Source of the DNA: Parastagonospora avenae f. sp. tritici 18332-5
Lineage: Eukaryota > Ascomycota > Dothideomycetes > Pleosporales > Phaeosphaeriaceae
Length of the DNA: 64,000 nt
Assembly: GCA_022559985.1 (NCBI GenBank)
Contig: JAFJTR010000029.1
Location: 1 to 64,000, forward strand
Reading direction: 5' to 3'
The notes under the pieces are model-generated. The model ran no database searches. It worked only from the letters and a program-made list of their open reading frames with translations, and had not been told where the DNA came from. The position numbers were made by a program, and so were the translations under genes. Positions 54,481-64,000 of the stretch are shown here, one piece after another (positions within the stretch are counted from its first letter, which is position 1; every line of letters begins with the position of its first letter).

Positions 54481-55599
54481 CTAGACCGAAACTTGGTGGT
54501 ATGCTTTGTACACCTGGATTACTCCGTCAATGCTCTGGACGAGGCCGAAGAACACGGTCAACAGGGCTGCTATCACAGCAGCCCATGCAGTCAGCCAGTT
54601 TGGATCCTTGCGGTCGCGCAATATCTTGACAAACTCGAATCGACTGTGCGTATGTAGCCCGACGTTTTGGTGTAGAGCTTCCGGTCGTTCACCCCAGTAT
54701 TTGAAGTGGGACAATCGCCTAGCAGGATCTTTAGGCACGATGTACCCGACCTTCCGCAAGCCTCTGTCGAATATGGGCCGCGGACCTGGCCGCTCAACTT
54801 CTTTGAGCCATTTCTGGGTCTTCGAATCATTGCTGGGAAAGAGAAGCTGGAGGTTTTCCAGTGTTTCTTTCACAAAGTCGTCTGGAGATATTCCGTTCAC
54901 AAATGTTTCGGGTATAGTAAGAGAATCAGCCTAGATCTCAAGTCGCAAATAAGCACCCACTCTGGACTTTCCCCTCCTCCCATGCGCTTCAGAAAGGTTA
55001 CGTGATGGGAAATGCACACGTTCCGCCCTGAATAGATTATGTTAAGATGGTCGACAAGGTTGTTGGTCCATACGATTCCAATGGGCGCTACGCGGTCGAT
55101 ATTCGAGGCAGTGAGAGCTGTACCGAGCACCAGTTTGGGGTCAAGATTGGGCCGAGCAGTGAAGTGATCGCGTATTGCCTGAGATAGAGATTTGTTCGTG
55201 TCCCATCTCACCTTGTCCCGGGATCTCTCTGGGCCGAATTCCTCAAAGGTAAAGGCGAGCATTGCCAATAATCGAGCTATGCCAAATATAGTTCCGAAGG
55301 TCTTTTCTCCCGGGCATAGTTTCCTTAATCTCATACTCCACGTCACGTCCTGGCATATGGAAGCTAAGCGCCTTGGCGCACTTGAGAAGCTTCTCGTAGG
55401 TTTTTGGCCAAAACGGCCTGCCTCCGTCTCTGAGTACGCTTCTCGACCATTCGTATTGGTAGAAAGCAAAAAAGGCATCCCAGTCCTCACTATTGGCCGA
55501 GGGATATTCAAATGACGTCGCTGACCATAGTTCATGAACGAAAGTCGTTCTGATTTGTTGCGTCAAGGCGCCTGTGAGAGGGTCCGAGAGTGCAGACAT
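54481..55599 (-). pseudogene. Frame-disrupted orphan-family protein with C-terminal membrane helix
   Basis: Three pieces in successive minus-strand frames resemble one fungal protein family often found among HET-type genes (recognised by pattern only). The N-terminal part from 55599 reads FFAFYQYEWSRSVLRDGG. The middle has NIDRVAPIGIVWTNNLVDHL and CISHHVTFLKRM. The C-terminal part has FVKETLENLQLLFPSND and ends in one transmembrane helix (LTAWAAVIAALLTVFFGLVQSIDGVIQVY). The frame must shift near 55320 and again near 54950. At the second point a GT-AG pair would give an intron of only 26 bp, which is too short. Either the gene is dead or there are sequencing indels. The function of the family is unknown to me. 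Confidence 0.6.
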
Positions 55600-56428
55600 A
55601 CGGCGCGATAGTGAAGGTTGATTTCTTTTGTGGTGAGAATCAGGCGGGTTGCATTGCGAGTTTAAGCTCAAGCAAATCGCCCAGTCAGCCTGTCATCGGA
55701 ATCGTACACTTCGCGAACGCCTGTATTGGCTGTTGTTGGCATTGACCAGTAAGTACAGGAGGGCCAATAGCAGCCGCTGCATAAGGCGTGCATACAAAGC
55801 TCATCGAGAATACAGCCTCCGGTCGCTGCTTTCACGGCTACTGCTGACACTGAATGTTCTAGAAGATTTAGTTACCTATGTTATGGCCATGGTTTACGCT
55901 GCATCATAACATTTTGCATACATCGTTTAAACATGGTAGTAGACTGAATAGGGTGTTCTCTCTGGCACTTTCACCAGACTATGTTTGACGGGTGATCTGT
56001 CGTGTCCATGACACTGTGCATGTACGGTGAAAGCACCATTCCTCTCACTGTACCCAATCTCCGACGGTGAGGAAACTGTTTGCAAGGAAAGATCGTGACA
56101 GTTCACCCAGAATTCCGCCGTTGTTCGAACACAAGGATTCACCTGCCGAAGTACCAAGTTTGTTCATTAGAACTGCCCAACGATGAATTGTGCATGTTAA
56201 CAGTATCAAATGATAGTGGCGAACACGATACTCAACACGATCCACTGTCACCAACTGATGCCAGCCCATGAGATTCACTCACAAGCGCATACCATGTGCT
56301 CACCTACCGTAACAGAAATCTTTCTCACGCGCCAATAAGTTTCTCTCCATCGCCTCAACATCTTCCACACCTACCTTCTTCTCCACAGATCTATAACCAA
56401 ACCCAAAACATCCATCACTCCAAAAGCA
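55600..56428. other. Gap between orphan relic and kinase-like gene
   Basis: No gene is supported. CTCCACA/CCTACC-rich sequence at 56330-56428 is probably the leader of the next gene. Confidence 0.45.
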
Positions 56429-57358
56429 ATGTCTATCCGAGGTAAATACGAGCCTGTTACTGCAGCTCAGCAGGGCATAGGTGGCAATAACAATCGAGGC
56501 GTAATCGTCGTCCGGCACAAGAAGCGTAAAACTATATGGATCGAGAAGCGCGTGCGCCCCGATGCCATCGTCTACCTCAGCGCGCAGCGCGAGATCCGCA
56601 TGATGCAGCGAGCCGGCAATCACCCAAACATAGTCTCCTTGCATGACTGGACACTCGATCACGAGCGTGTAGGCTACGGCTCACTCTACCTGCAGCGTGG
56701 CGAACTCGGCCCGCTCGATGCCCTAATCATTCGCTACCGCAACAAGGGTAAGATGCTGGAGGACGAGGGCTTTGCGTGGAAGGTCCTGTGGGATCTGACC
56801 GCCGCGATGGCATGGCTTAATACAGGCTGTGACATTGCGACTATGCAGCGGTACGCAACGTCGGGCCGGGCCGTCCACAAGGCTCGCGACTGGAAACCAA
56901 TCTACCACCGCGATATCAAGCCCAGCAATATTTTCATGACTTGGGAGGGTCAGGGCAATGTTCGGTGGCCGAGCATGTTGCTCGGAGACTTTGGCTGTGC
57001 GCTTACGGACGAAGACAAACCGGCAGCAAATGCGATGCCGCTAGGTGACAAGGATTTCGCTGCGCCAGAGGAGCCGGCGTGGTCGCAGTACACGGATGTG
57101 TATAGTTCGGCGCTGGTGATTGCGTGCTTGGGCTGGATGGTGCATGCGCCGCCGAAGGGCGTACATGTGTTGTCGAATAACTGGGCGAGCGCGGCCATGC
57201 ATGGTATTTTGGATCGTATGTTGAAGCATTATACGCGGGATCGACCGACGCCGGGTGAGTTGTCCAAGTATGTGTACCGCGCGCATCAGGAGTGGTTGGC
57301 GGCTCAGCGTGGATATCCTGGGGCTAGACTACTGGTTTGGGCACTTCCTAGTCAGTAA
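56429..57358 (+). CDS. Protein kinase-like protein (309 aa)
   Basis: Single-exon ORF with a kinase fold: IWIEKRV (possible ATP-binding Lys), catalytic loop IYHRDIKPSNIF, the metal site LGDFGCAL, and PEEPAWSQYTDVYSSALVI in the place of the APE-to-DxWS segment. The glycine loop is not of standard form (GIGGNNNRGVIVV). APE reads APEE, and the helix after it is shortened, so activity is uncertain although HRD and DFG are intact. The closest look is to small fungal NEK-like or orphan kinases. There are no other domains. The leader just upstream is pyrimidine-rich. Substrate and pathway are unknown. Confidence 0.75.
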   Translation: MSIRGKYEPVTAAQQGIGGNNNRGVIVVRHKKRKTIWIEKRVRPDAIVYLSAQREIRMMQRAGNHPNIVSLHDWTLDHERVGYGSLYLQRGELGPLDALIIRYRNKGKMLEDEGFAWKVLWDLTAAMAWLNTGCDIATMQRYATSGRAVHKARDWKPIYHRDIKPSNIFMTWEGQGNVRWPSMLLGDFGCALTDEDKPAANAMPLGDKDFAAPEEPAWSQYTDVYSSALVIACLGWMVHAPPKGVHVLSNNWASAAMHGILDRMLKHYTRDRPTPGELSKYVYRAHQEWLAAQRGYPGARLLVWALPSQ

Positions 57359-57858
57359 ACAGGCTGGACGATTCTAGAGGAAACAAGAAGATGGCTTCGG
57401 CTGGGGCGGGATTTGGGACAGTGAGTCTGACTGGATGTTTCACTGAAGGCGCAGGAAGCGATAGTATGATACCCGAGCCTGTACAGTGGTGTATATCCAC
57501 CAACAGACTCAAATTGAGAACATGAAAACACACAATTGCACGTCGAACCGACCAAAACTACTTTTATTTTCAAAAATGTGATCTGTGCAGCTCGATATGG
57601 CAGATATTTCTCACCCGAATACACCATGCTGCGTTACAGACTTGTACATTTCAAACAATCATGTTGACTTCCATTCTCAAACTTATGATTCCAACCCATG
57701 GTATATCCCCCTCCTATGCAAAACAAAAAAACAAAAAGAAAACTAAAATTAAAAACACACAATGTCCTCCATACCCTACAAGACAGGCCTCGACGCCATG
57801 CAAATGCCCAATCCACTTTTTCCTCCCCAAAACACCACACTATTGTACAACCAACACC
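57359..57858. other. 3' flanks of the kinase-like and TRA1 genes
   Basis: Convergent transcription units end here. Only short ORFs are present. Confidence 0.45.
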
Positions 57859-60800
57859 TTAAAGGTACCCCATCCAAAGCGGGTCCATACTCGCCAGCTT
57901 TTTCGGATCCACCGCAACCGCCACAAGATCCACAACCGTTTGATTCGCCGGCAAATTATTGACCGTCGGCAATCCACCCAGCGCACTCGCGCGTTTAACC
58001 ACCATCTCAGAATTACTCTGCACGCTCTCGCGCAACACCTCAGGCGTAAGTTGGCTCGCTTTATGCTGCGACGTGAACCAGTGATTCATCTCGTCGCGCA
58101 TGAAGATGCTGAGCTGCATTTCGAGGTTGACAGATTCGCCTTCGGGTTCGATGAGGGCGCGCGCGACCGTCATAACGGCGGGCGCGAAGATGCCTTCCAT
58201 GTTGAGGGGGCCCATCATAGTTTGCATGTTGGGGGTGAGGCGGAAGGGGACGGGCTCCGAGTTGTGCAGGATCGGCTTGCCGACGGCCATGCTGGGGATG
58301 AGCTCGGAGCCCCAGACGCGCCCGGAGGCGCGGGAGATGCTCATTTTCTGAGGGAAGCGCGTGTTCATGTGCATGACGTAGGTCATGAAGGTGAGGCAGG
58401 CGAGCTGATAGGAGAGGGTTCGGCGGAAGAGCCAGAAGTCCTCAAAGTTGGGGAATGTGGCGCGGAAGAAGTCTTGCATGACAGTTGGTGGGACGTATTT
58501 CTCTTGAATGGCAGCGAAAGTTTCGAGGCGGATAGAGTTGGCGTGGTCGACGTTTTTCTGCGGCGTGGCGTCAGTGGAAGACTCTGATTCAGTGTCGTCT
58601 TTGCAACTTACCGGTTGAAGTGCTCTCAACTTCTCAATAGAAAAGAGTACTGGCTCATCCTTGTTGATCTTGTTCTGGCGACAGTAGTCCTCGTAGATAC
58701 CCTGCATGCTCATATAGCTAGCATCGTCCTGTACCATACGCACACTAGGCGTGATCGGGACCATAAGCGGCAAGTGGAATTGCAGATTGCGCCTCCTTGA
58801 CTCCTTCCTCTTCGCCAAGATACCGTTGAAAATGCGGAACAGCTGCAATATGCGCTCTTCGCGACGCGAGCTCCTCGCTGCCGGGAACTGAATAGCGAAA
58901 GGATGGACGCTGCCATCATGGCCACGAATCTTAAGGCGGCGATGGCATATACCGATGCCACGAACCAACTCCACATCTGGCAAGAAGCGCTCAATGCGTA
59001 CAAAATCGCTGTTCTTGTCGCGATGTTGCAGGTACTGGCCAGGAACTTCCACGTCGTCGAACTTGAGGAAGCGGAACTCGCTAAGCTGGTGCGTGTACTG
59101 CTCGAGCGGTACGACAAGCTTCCTTCGATCAAGGCGCTCCTCGAATCGATTTCGCCACGTGCGCAGCTTCTGAATGTACTCGTACATGGTGGGCTTGTTC
59201 GTGACAAAGTCGCGCTCAAACGCCTTGCGGATGTGCGGTGGCAGCACAGATTCCGCGAAACGTGTGATGTTGGCTTCTGTCGACTGGGGTAGCTTGATCT
59301 CGCGAGCGTACAGATTGGGTTGTCGTCCAACATATGACAAGCCGTCATTGAGCAGAGCAACGATGAGTCGATAAGCGTCTTCATCCGGCGGGCACTTGAA
59401 GTTTTTCTGGATCTGGTCGAGCATTGTCTCCATAGACAAGGCCAGTAGCGGGAATGCTGTCTTGAGAATTGCGCTGATCTCTTCCACATGATCCCACGGC
59501 TTCTTTGGCGCTGGAGGCGTATCAGCTGCGGCAGGAGCAGCGCTCGGGCTACCCTGTGGAGCGCCCTCTGTCTTGACAGTGCCACCTGGGGTACCGTTGG
59601 CGGCGGGCTTGCCGTCGCCGTTCGTAGTCGCGGGCGCGTTGCCACTTGATCCTGGCCGAGTTTCTGGCGAGCTCTGCTTCACCGCCGGCGAGCCTTGTTG
59701 CTTCGCCTTTGCCGCCTTCTCCTTCGCCTGTTGCTGTTCGTGGTTCTTCTTGAGCACAACCATATCCTCCCGTGTCGTTCGGAGATGGCAGTATAGCGCC
59801 TGTGGATACGTCTTGGCCAACTTGCCCAAGATCGATCGTGCAATAGGTGCTTCCTGGCGTGACAAGCTGTTGAGCAATTGTGGGATGTATGTAATCCAGT
59901 ACCAAGCAGGGGTGTCGCCTTTGAACTCTTCAAACTTCTCAGCCAACTTGCGCTCCGGGTTATCCAAGCTGAGCAACCATAACACACGGCCAAGCAGCTT
60001 CCTCGACTTGGCGTTCTTGAACTGGCTCGCAGCTTCGAGGTAACAACTAAGTGCCGCTTCAGCTCGCTCCAGGTTTTGTGGCTCCTCCTTGAACAGCATA
60101 TCGTTGTAGCGTCCCCACTCGGCCCATGCTTTCGGTAGCTTGATGTCGAAGTACAATGCCGTACCGAACGCTTCGCCAGCTTCGTTCTTCTGGCCAAGCT
60201 TGGCAAGGAACATGCCCTTGAGCGTGTAGAATTCTGCCTTTTGTTGCGGTCCAAAGTAGTTGAGATTAGTATTGTTGATAACGTCCAATCCGCTGTTGAG
60301 GTCGGCTCGGATCTGGTAGTGACACTTGGCCTGCTCTCGCAGCTTGAGGAAAGCTTCTTGGATCTCGATGTTGGGAAGCGTGTAGATGCGGCCGAGCTGA
60401 TTGATGCACACTTCCGGAAGGTTGTGCTTACGTGCAACATGTGCAAAGCGATTAATGATCCAAGCAGTCTCATGGTATCCGCGATAGGCGAAAGAATTGC
60501 CGCTAGCGTTGTTCTGGTTTGGTGGTAGTAGTGCAAGATACACTCCGTTGATAAGCTGGAAAATATGCTGGCGCCATGTAACGAGATCCTGCCAAGCATT
60601 GATGTCGTCCCAAAAGTTCGGCAGTCGGTCGCGCCACGTGCTAAGTAGCAGCTTGAGCTCCTGAGACTTGAGGTCGAGATTGGCTTGTGTGGTCGATGCA
60701 AGGCTCTGGCAGATAACACTAGCGTCGTGCAGCTCGACCAGTTGCTGAAAATGTTGGAGCAATGGAATGTGTGCTTGGGTGATGCGTCGAGGTAGCTGGT

Positions 60801-63800
60801 GCCACTTCCTGATCGACAGCTGAATAGACTCATCGCACAATCGATGAAACTCAGGAGTCGACTCTTGCTTATTGTGCAATTTGAGCAGCGACATAAACGT
60901 CTGGAAGAAAACTCGTCGCGGTGTCGGGGCGTCGCTTACAGCCTTAATGGTCGCATCAAGCTGTTCCCGTGTCTCTGCATTCTGCCATGCATCGAAGACG
61001 CGCCAGGTAGATTCCAGATACAGATCGTTGAAGTTCTCGTGCTTCGCAAAGTCGCTGAGAATCTCCCACTGTTGCAGCTTCTGTGCGCAGATGACCCAGT
61101 GATCTTCCCAGAGCATATACTCTCCCGACGAGAACGGCAGCACCGAAGTCCTGGCCTTGATCTGCGCCGCTTCGTACATCTGCTGCGCCTTATCCCAGAT
61201 ACCGCACTGTTCGTATGAGAGCGCTGCATTGCTCTCAATGAACTGGCAACGTCGTCGCCAGGTGCCGTAGAATAAGTCGTCTTCTTGAAGGCCACTGTAG
61301 ATCTCCAGGAGAGCATCGAGATTGCTCTCCCTCAGCTTTTCTACATCCACCACAGGCGAAATGGCAGAATCTTCCATGTACACAGCAGCGGTATACCATG
61401 CGTTGTAGGTCTGAGCCAGGTACTTCATGATGTGCGGTGGGAACTTGACCCGCGGACGAGCATGTACGATGGCATCCAGCATGGTTGACACACAGTTGGG
61501 TCGCTTGTCGATTTGACGGTGATGGTAATCCTTGGTAAGGAGCGCTGCCATACCCTTCTCCAAGTCGCTCTGGTCGTCCTTGGTCAACGCAGTCCAGGCA
61601 AGTGGGAAGAAAGCAATCCAAATGTCATGCGCCAGGACGCTATCGGTGTGCTGAAGATGTCCAAGGGGCTCAAAAATGTCCTTAATCTTGACATCAGCGA
61701 GTTGAGTGCAGAAGCTACGGTGACCGTTGACCAGGTTCTCAAGATCGTCGTCGACGATGACGTCTTGAATTCTAGCATCCTTGTTGTAGGTGTTGAAAAA
61801 CATGGTTGGCTTCATCAATTTGAAGTCCTCGGAATGAAGCTGAGCTGGTGTGTTCATCTCCACTGAGCCAAACATCAGGTGAATGACTTGGTTCAGCCAG
61901 TAGCTGTCAGACAGCGTATCCCAGTTTTGACTGGCAAGAACGTAACTGAGCCTACTAGCCGCAGTCCGACTCAAGCTCTTGTCGAAGATAGTCATGTATC
62001 GGTTGCGCATCTCAACATCCTGCGCCCGCGTGCCGATCAGGAATGCATGCTCCATACGAACAGTGAGCTCTGACCTCATAATCTTCGGGTCTTCGTAAAT
62101 TCGAATGACTAGGTCCAGGAAGCGGGTGAGAAGCGACGTGTCCGATTTGTGCTCAAACAGCAGCATCTTGCTGAGAACAGCCGTCTTCTCCTTCAGAGTC
62201 GGCACAACGTCGGATGAGTGGAAGATCCAGTCTTCAACCAGGTCCAGGACCTTCATGCAGACTGAGTTGACCTGGGATCGTTCCACAAGCGACGCTAGGA
62301 CACTAAGATATGGTCTTCGATTGTCTTGAAGCTCAGCCATGCGTGCAGCAAGGATGTCCACCGTCTTAAGAACAAGATCGGTCTGAATCTCCACCTCGCG
62401 CGGATCTGTCGGAGGCAGGGGTCCGTCGGGTCGCATAGCAGGTGGCACAGGCTGTCCAGGTATACCGCTCTGACCAGCCAGATGGTCCTTAGCCATCTTG
62501 CCTTGGAATGCCTTCATGATCTGGGGAATGTGTTGATCAATCTCTTCAGGTCGCTTCTGGCACAGTGTCCAGAGGATGTTGATGGCGCAAATGTATGAGC
62601 CGTTGGAAAGGGCTTCAGTTGCGATGGCGCCGATGAAGTTGACGAAGTCAGTCGATGGCGACTCTTCTGTGTTGCCATCGTCGTCAGTGACAGGATCGGG
62701 CATCACCTCTAGTATGCGCTTGAGCGTTGGCTGCAGCTTCCTATGGCCGTCCTCGGGCTCATCAACAGCATGCAAGCTAGCTTGAACGTCCGCATTCTCC
62801 GAGCGGATTGGCTTCTCAAGAATTTTCTGGAACTGCGGAATGCGTTGCAGAACCCACTCATCAGACCGGACGTTCACAATGACCTTCACGATCTGAAGCG
62901 TGTTGATCATCCGCGTATGGAACTGCTCAGGCTTGTCTTCCTGCTTCATCTCGGTGAGCAGGATCTCTTCGATCTTCTTGCTGAGCATGAGATCAAGATC
63001 CAGATCGTTCCAGAGTCGTGGCGAGAGCAAATCATGCAAGAGCTGTACAGCCTTCCTGCAGATTTCAGCGGGTGGCGCTGCTGGTGTGACGACAGTCGGG
63101 TCCTTCGGCTTCGGCGAAGCAACTGGGTATCGTTCTGGCAGATAGGCGATAAATTGAATCAGATACTTGACTAGCATCATTCGAACGGCGGGCGATGCAA
63201 CGAATCCCTTCGGCAGTGAACCTGGCGCAACAATAGTTCCATCTGCCCTCCTCTTTGCAGAAGACGGTGACTCAACAGCATTGTCAATTGAGCCCGCCTC
63301 ACTCGCGGTACGCTCTTCCCACGTCCTGATGAGGCTGATGAGATTCAGTGCCAATTTCTTAGCATCGGTCGAAGGATTCGGTGGTTGTGCGATCTTGCTG
63401 AGAGATGTAATGATGATGCTCGACAAATGCTCGCGGCCTTCGTAGAACAGGTCAGGATGCCGAACGATGAACTGGAATATGCTCATCAATTGCTGCAGAT
63501 TCGAGCTCTCCTCAGAGAGAACTTTTCGGGGATACTGAATCCATCGAGGCATCTTGGGATCGCCTCCACTCATGCGCTTCTTCAAGACCGGAGCCATGAG
63601 CTCGAGCGCTTGCATGACCAGTGAACGACCTTCGTTTTGATGCGCCTTGAGGAGGGCTTGGTAGACCTGAATGGCAATCTTCATGGGAGTATCGAAAACG
63701 GCGATAAAAAAGGCGATAAGCACGTACGCCGCGTACTTGTTGATGATGTCTTCAAGCTTGATGTAGTTCCAAGCGAACTTGATTACATCCTTGCGCGCCT

Positions 63801-64000
63801 CCTGGATCATGCCCGAGTAGTGCTTCAGAAGCAGAGTCGTCAACTGCAGGAGCTCCATTCGCGAATGATCGACTCCCAGCTGTGCTGTTTCTTCTGATGT
63901 GTCAGTCAGAGACTGTGGTTTCCACAGGCGGTTGTGGATTGTCTCGGTCATGCTACGATCCATCAATGCGGTGCCCTTGGCCCTCTGATCAAACAGACTA
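57859..64000 (-). CDS. TRA1: TRA1, SAGA/NuA4 subunit (C-terminal half; 5' end outside window)
   Basis: The frame is open to the right edge (SLFDQRAKG precedes the first Met), so the start lies beyond 64000. About 2,030 residues are seen, of a protein usually ~3,700-3,900 aa. Order: HEAT-type helical repeats, the FAT region (MYEAAQIKARTSVLPF; GRIYTLPNIEIQEAFLKLREQ), a low-complexity Ala/Pro insert (~59500-59750), then a PI3K-like domain (LPDVELVRGIGICHRRLKIRGHDGS) lacking the usual kinase catalytic residues, and a FATC end (DPLWMGYL). Tra1 is the activator-binding scaffold of the SAGA and NuA4 acetyltransferase complexes in the nucleus. A 54-bp piece (58611-58558) has perfect intron signals (GTAAGT, CTGAC, GCAG) but keeps the frame open. 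I take it as an intron. Confidence 0.93.
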   Translation of the reverse strand, partial: SLFDQRAKGTALMDRSMTETIHNRLWKPQSLTDTSEETAQLGVDHSRMELLQLTTLLLKHYSGMIQEARKDVIKFAWNYIKLEDIINKYAAYVLIAFFIAVFDTPMKIAIQVYQALLKAHQNEGRSLVMQALELMAPVLKKRMSGGDPKMPRWIQYPRKVLSEESSNLQQLMSIFQFIVRHPDLFYEGREHLSSIIITSLSKIAQPPNPSTDAKKLALNLISLIRTWEERTASEAGSIDNAVESPSSAKRRADGTIVAPGSLPKGFVASPAVRMMLVKYLIQFIAYLPERYPVASPKPKDPTVVTPAAPPAEICRKAVQLLHDLLSPRLWNDLDLDLMLSKKIEEILLTEMKQEDKPEQFHTRMINTLQIVKVIVNVRSDEWVLQRIPQFQKILEKPIRSENADVQASLHAVDEPEDGHRKLQPTLKRILEVMPDPVTDDDGNTEESPSTDFVNFIGAIATEALSNGSYICAINILWTLCQKRPEEIDQHIPQIMKAFQGKMAKDHLAGQSGIPGQPVPPAMRPDGPLPPTDPREVEIQTDLVLKTVDILAARMAELQDNRRPYLSVLASLVERSQVNSVCMKVLDLVEDWIFHSSDVVPTLKEKTAVLSKMLLFEHKSDTSLLTRFLDLVIRIYEDPKIMRSELTVRMEHAFLIGTRAQDVEMRNRYMTIFDKSLSRTAASRLSYVLASQNWDTLSDSYWLNQVIHLMFGSVEMNTPAQLHSEDFKLMKPTMFFNTYNKDARIQDVIVDDDLENLVNGHRSFCTQLADVKIKDIFEPLGHLQHTDSVLAHDIWIAFFPLAWTALTKDDQSDLEKGMAALLTKDYHHRQIDKRPNCVSTMLDAIVHARPRVKFPPHIMKYLAQTYNAWYTAAVYMEDSAISPVVDVEKLRESNLDALLEIYSGLQEDDLFYGTWRRRCQFIESNAALSYEQCGIWDKAQQMYEAAQIKARTSVLPFSSGEYMLWEDHWVICAQKLQQWEILSDFAKHENFNDLYLESTWRVFDAWQNAETREQLDATIKAVSDAPTPRRVFFQTFMSLLKLHNKQESTPEFHRLCDESIQLSIRKWHQLPRRITQAHIPLLQHFQQLVELHDASVICQSLASTTQANLDLKSQELKLLLSTWRDRLPNFWDDINAWQDLVTWRQHIFQLINGVYLALLPPNQNNASGNSFAYRGYHETAWIINRFAHVARKHNLPEVCINQLGRIYTLPNIEIQEAFLKLREQAKCHYQIRADLNSGLDVINNTNLNYFGPQQKAEFYTLKGMFLAKLGQKNEAGEAFGTALYFDIKLPKAWAEWGRYNDMLFKEEPQNLERAEAALSCYLEAASQFKNAKSRKLLGRVLWLLSLDNPERKLAEKFEEFKGDTPAWYWITYIPQLLNSLSRQEAPIARSILGKLAKTYPQALYCHLRTTREDMVVLKKNHEQQQAKEKAAKAKQQGSPAVKQSSPETRPGSSGNAPATTNGDGKPAANGTPGGTVKTEGAPQGSPSAAPAAADTPPAPKKPWDHVEEISAILKTAFPLLALSMETMLDQIQKNFKCPPDEDAYRLIVALLNDGLSYVGRQPNLYAREIKLPQSTEANITRFAESVLPPHIRKAFERDFVTNKPTMYEYIQKLRTWRNRFEERLDRRKLVVPLEQYTHQLSEFRFLKFDDVEVPGQYLQHRDKNSDFVRIERFLPDVELVRGIGICHRRLKIRGHDGSVHPFAIQFPAARSSRREERILQLFRIFNGILAKRKESRRRNLQFHLPLMVPITPSVRMVQDDASYMSMQGIYEDYCRQNKINKDEPVLFSIEKLRALQPVSCKDDTESESSTDATPQKNVDHANSIRLETFAAIQEKYVPPTVMQDFFRATFPNFEDFWLFRRTLSYQLACLTFMTYVMHMNTRFPQKMSISRASGRVWGSELIPSMAVGKPILHNSEPVPFRLTPNMQTMMGPLNMEGIFAPAVMTVARALIEPEGESVNLEMQLSIFMRDEMNHWFTSQHKASQLTPEVLRESVQSNSEMVVKRASALGGLPTVNNLPANQTVVDLVAVAVDPKKLASMDPLWMGYL

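Noticed and set aside
54940..54975. Possible 26-bp intron in the orphan family gene
   Set aside because: Below any credible intron length; treated as a frameshift.
57661..58587. Plus-strand open frame of 308 codons
   Set aside because: The second half is antisense to the TRA1 end and the first half is low-complexity.
1..64000. tRNA, rRNA genes and CRISPR arrays
   Set aside because: No cloverleaf with conserved boxes, no rRNA segments and no spaced repeats of CRISPR type were seen. CRISPR would not be expected in a fungus.

Overview
The window reads as filamentous ascomycete (Pezizomycotina) nuclear DNA, most likely a Dothideomycete of the Pleosporales type; the order is an inference. Grounds: multi-exon genes with 50-110 bp GT-AG introns, a fungal non-reducing polyketide synthase (NR-PKS) cluster, a HET-NACHT-WD40 immune-receptor relic, and transition mutations in CpA context typical of repeat-induced point mutation (RIP).

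1-5.6 kb is a graveyard. It holds a non-LTR retrotransposon ORF1 relic, a near full-length HET-NACHT-WD40 NLR pseudogene killed largely by TGG-to-TAG changes, and one copy of a ~200 bp inverted-repeat element (MITE). 5.8-26.7 kb is an aromatic polyketide cluster: NR-PKS (SAT-KS-AT-PT-ACP-TE), secreted laccase, MFS exporter, NmrA-like protein, FAD monooxygenase, SDR, O-methyltransferase and an AflR-type Zn2Cys6 regulator. Two more copies of the MITE sit between cluster genes. The gene set equals a bikaverin-type set (PKS, monooxygenase, O-methyltransferase, NmrA, regulator, MFS) plus laccase and SDR, so an oxidised, methylated, perhaps coupled pigment is the likely product; the compound cannot be named from sequence. 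CGG-based motifs recur in the upstream regions of several cluster genes.

27.9-30.6 kb carries a secreted TRI14-like propeller protein and a mitochondrial MidA/NDUFAF7-type methyltransferase. 30.9-37.2 kb is an orphan-rich island with small helical ORFs, dispersed repeats and a 1.63 kb structure bounded by 207 bp inverted repeats. 37.5-42.3 kb is a relic of a highly reducing PKS that has lost the KS start, half of AT, DH and MT. From ~42.9 kb to the end the genes are mostly conserved: GH92 mannosidase, germinal-centre kinase, DUF4048 protein, TIM22, a frame-disrupted orphan, a kinase-like protein, and the C-terminal half of TRA1 running off the right edge.

Exon boundaries were worked out by hand from splice signals and reading-frame continuity; totals are divisible by three for every multi-exon model given with coordinates.
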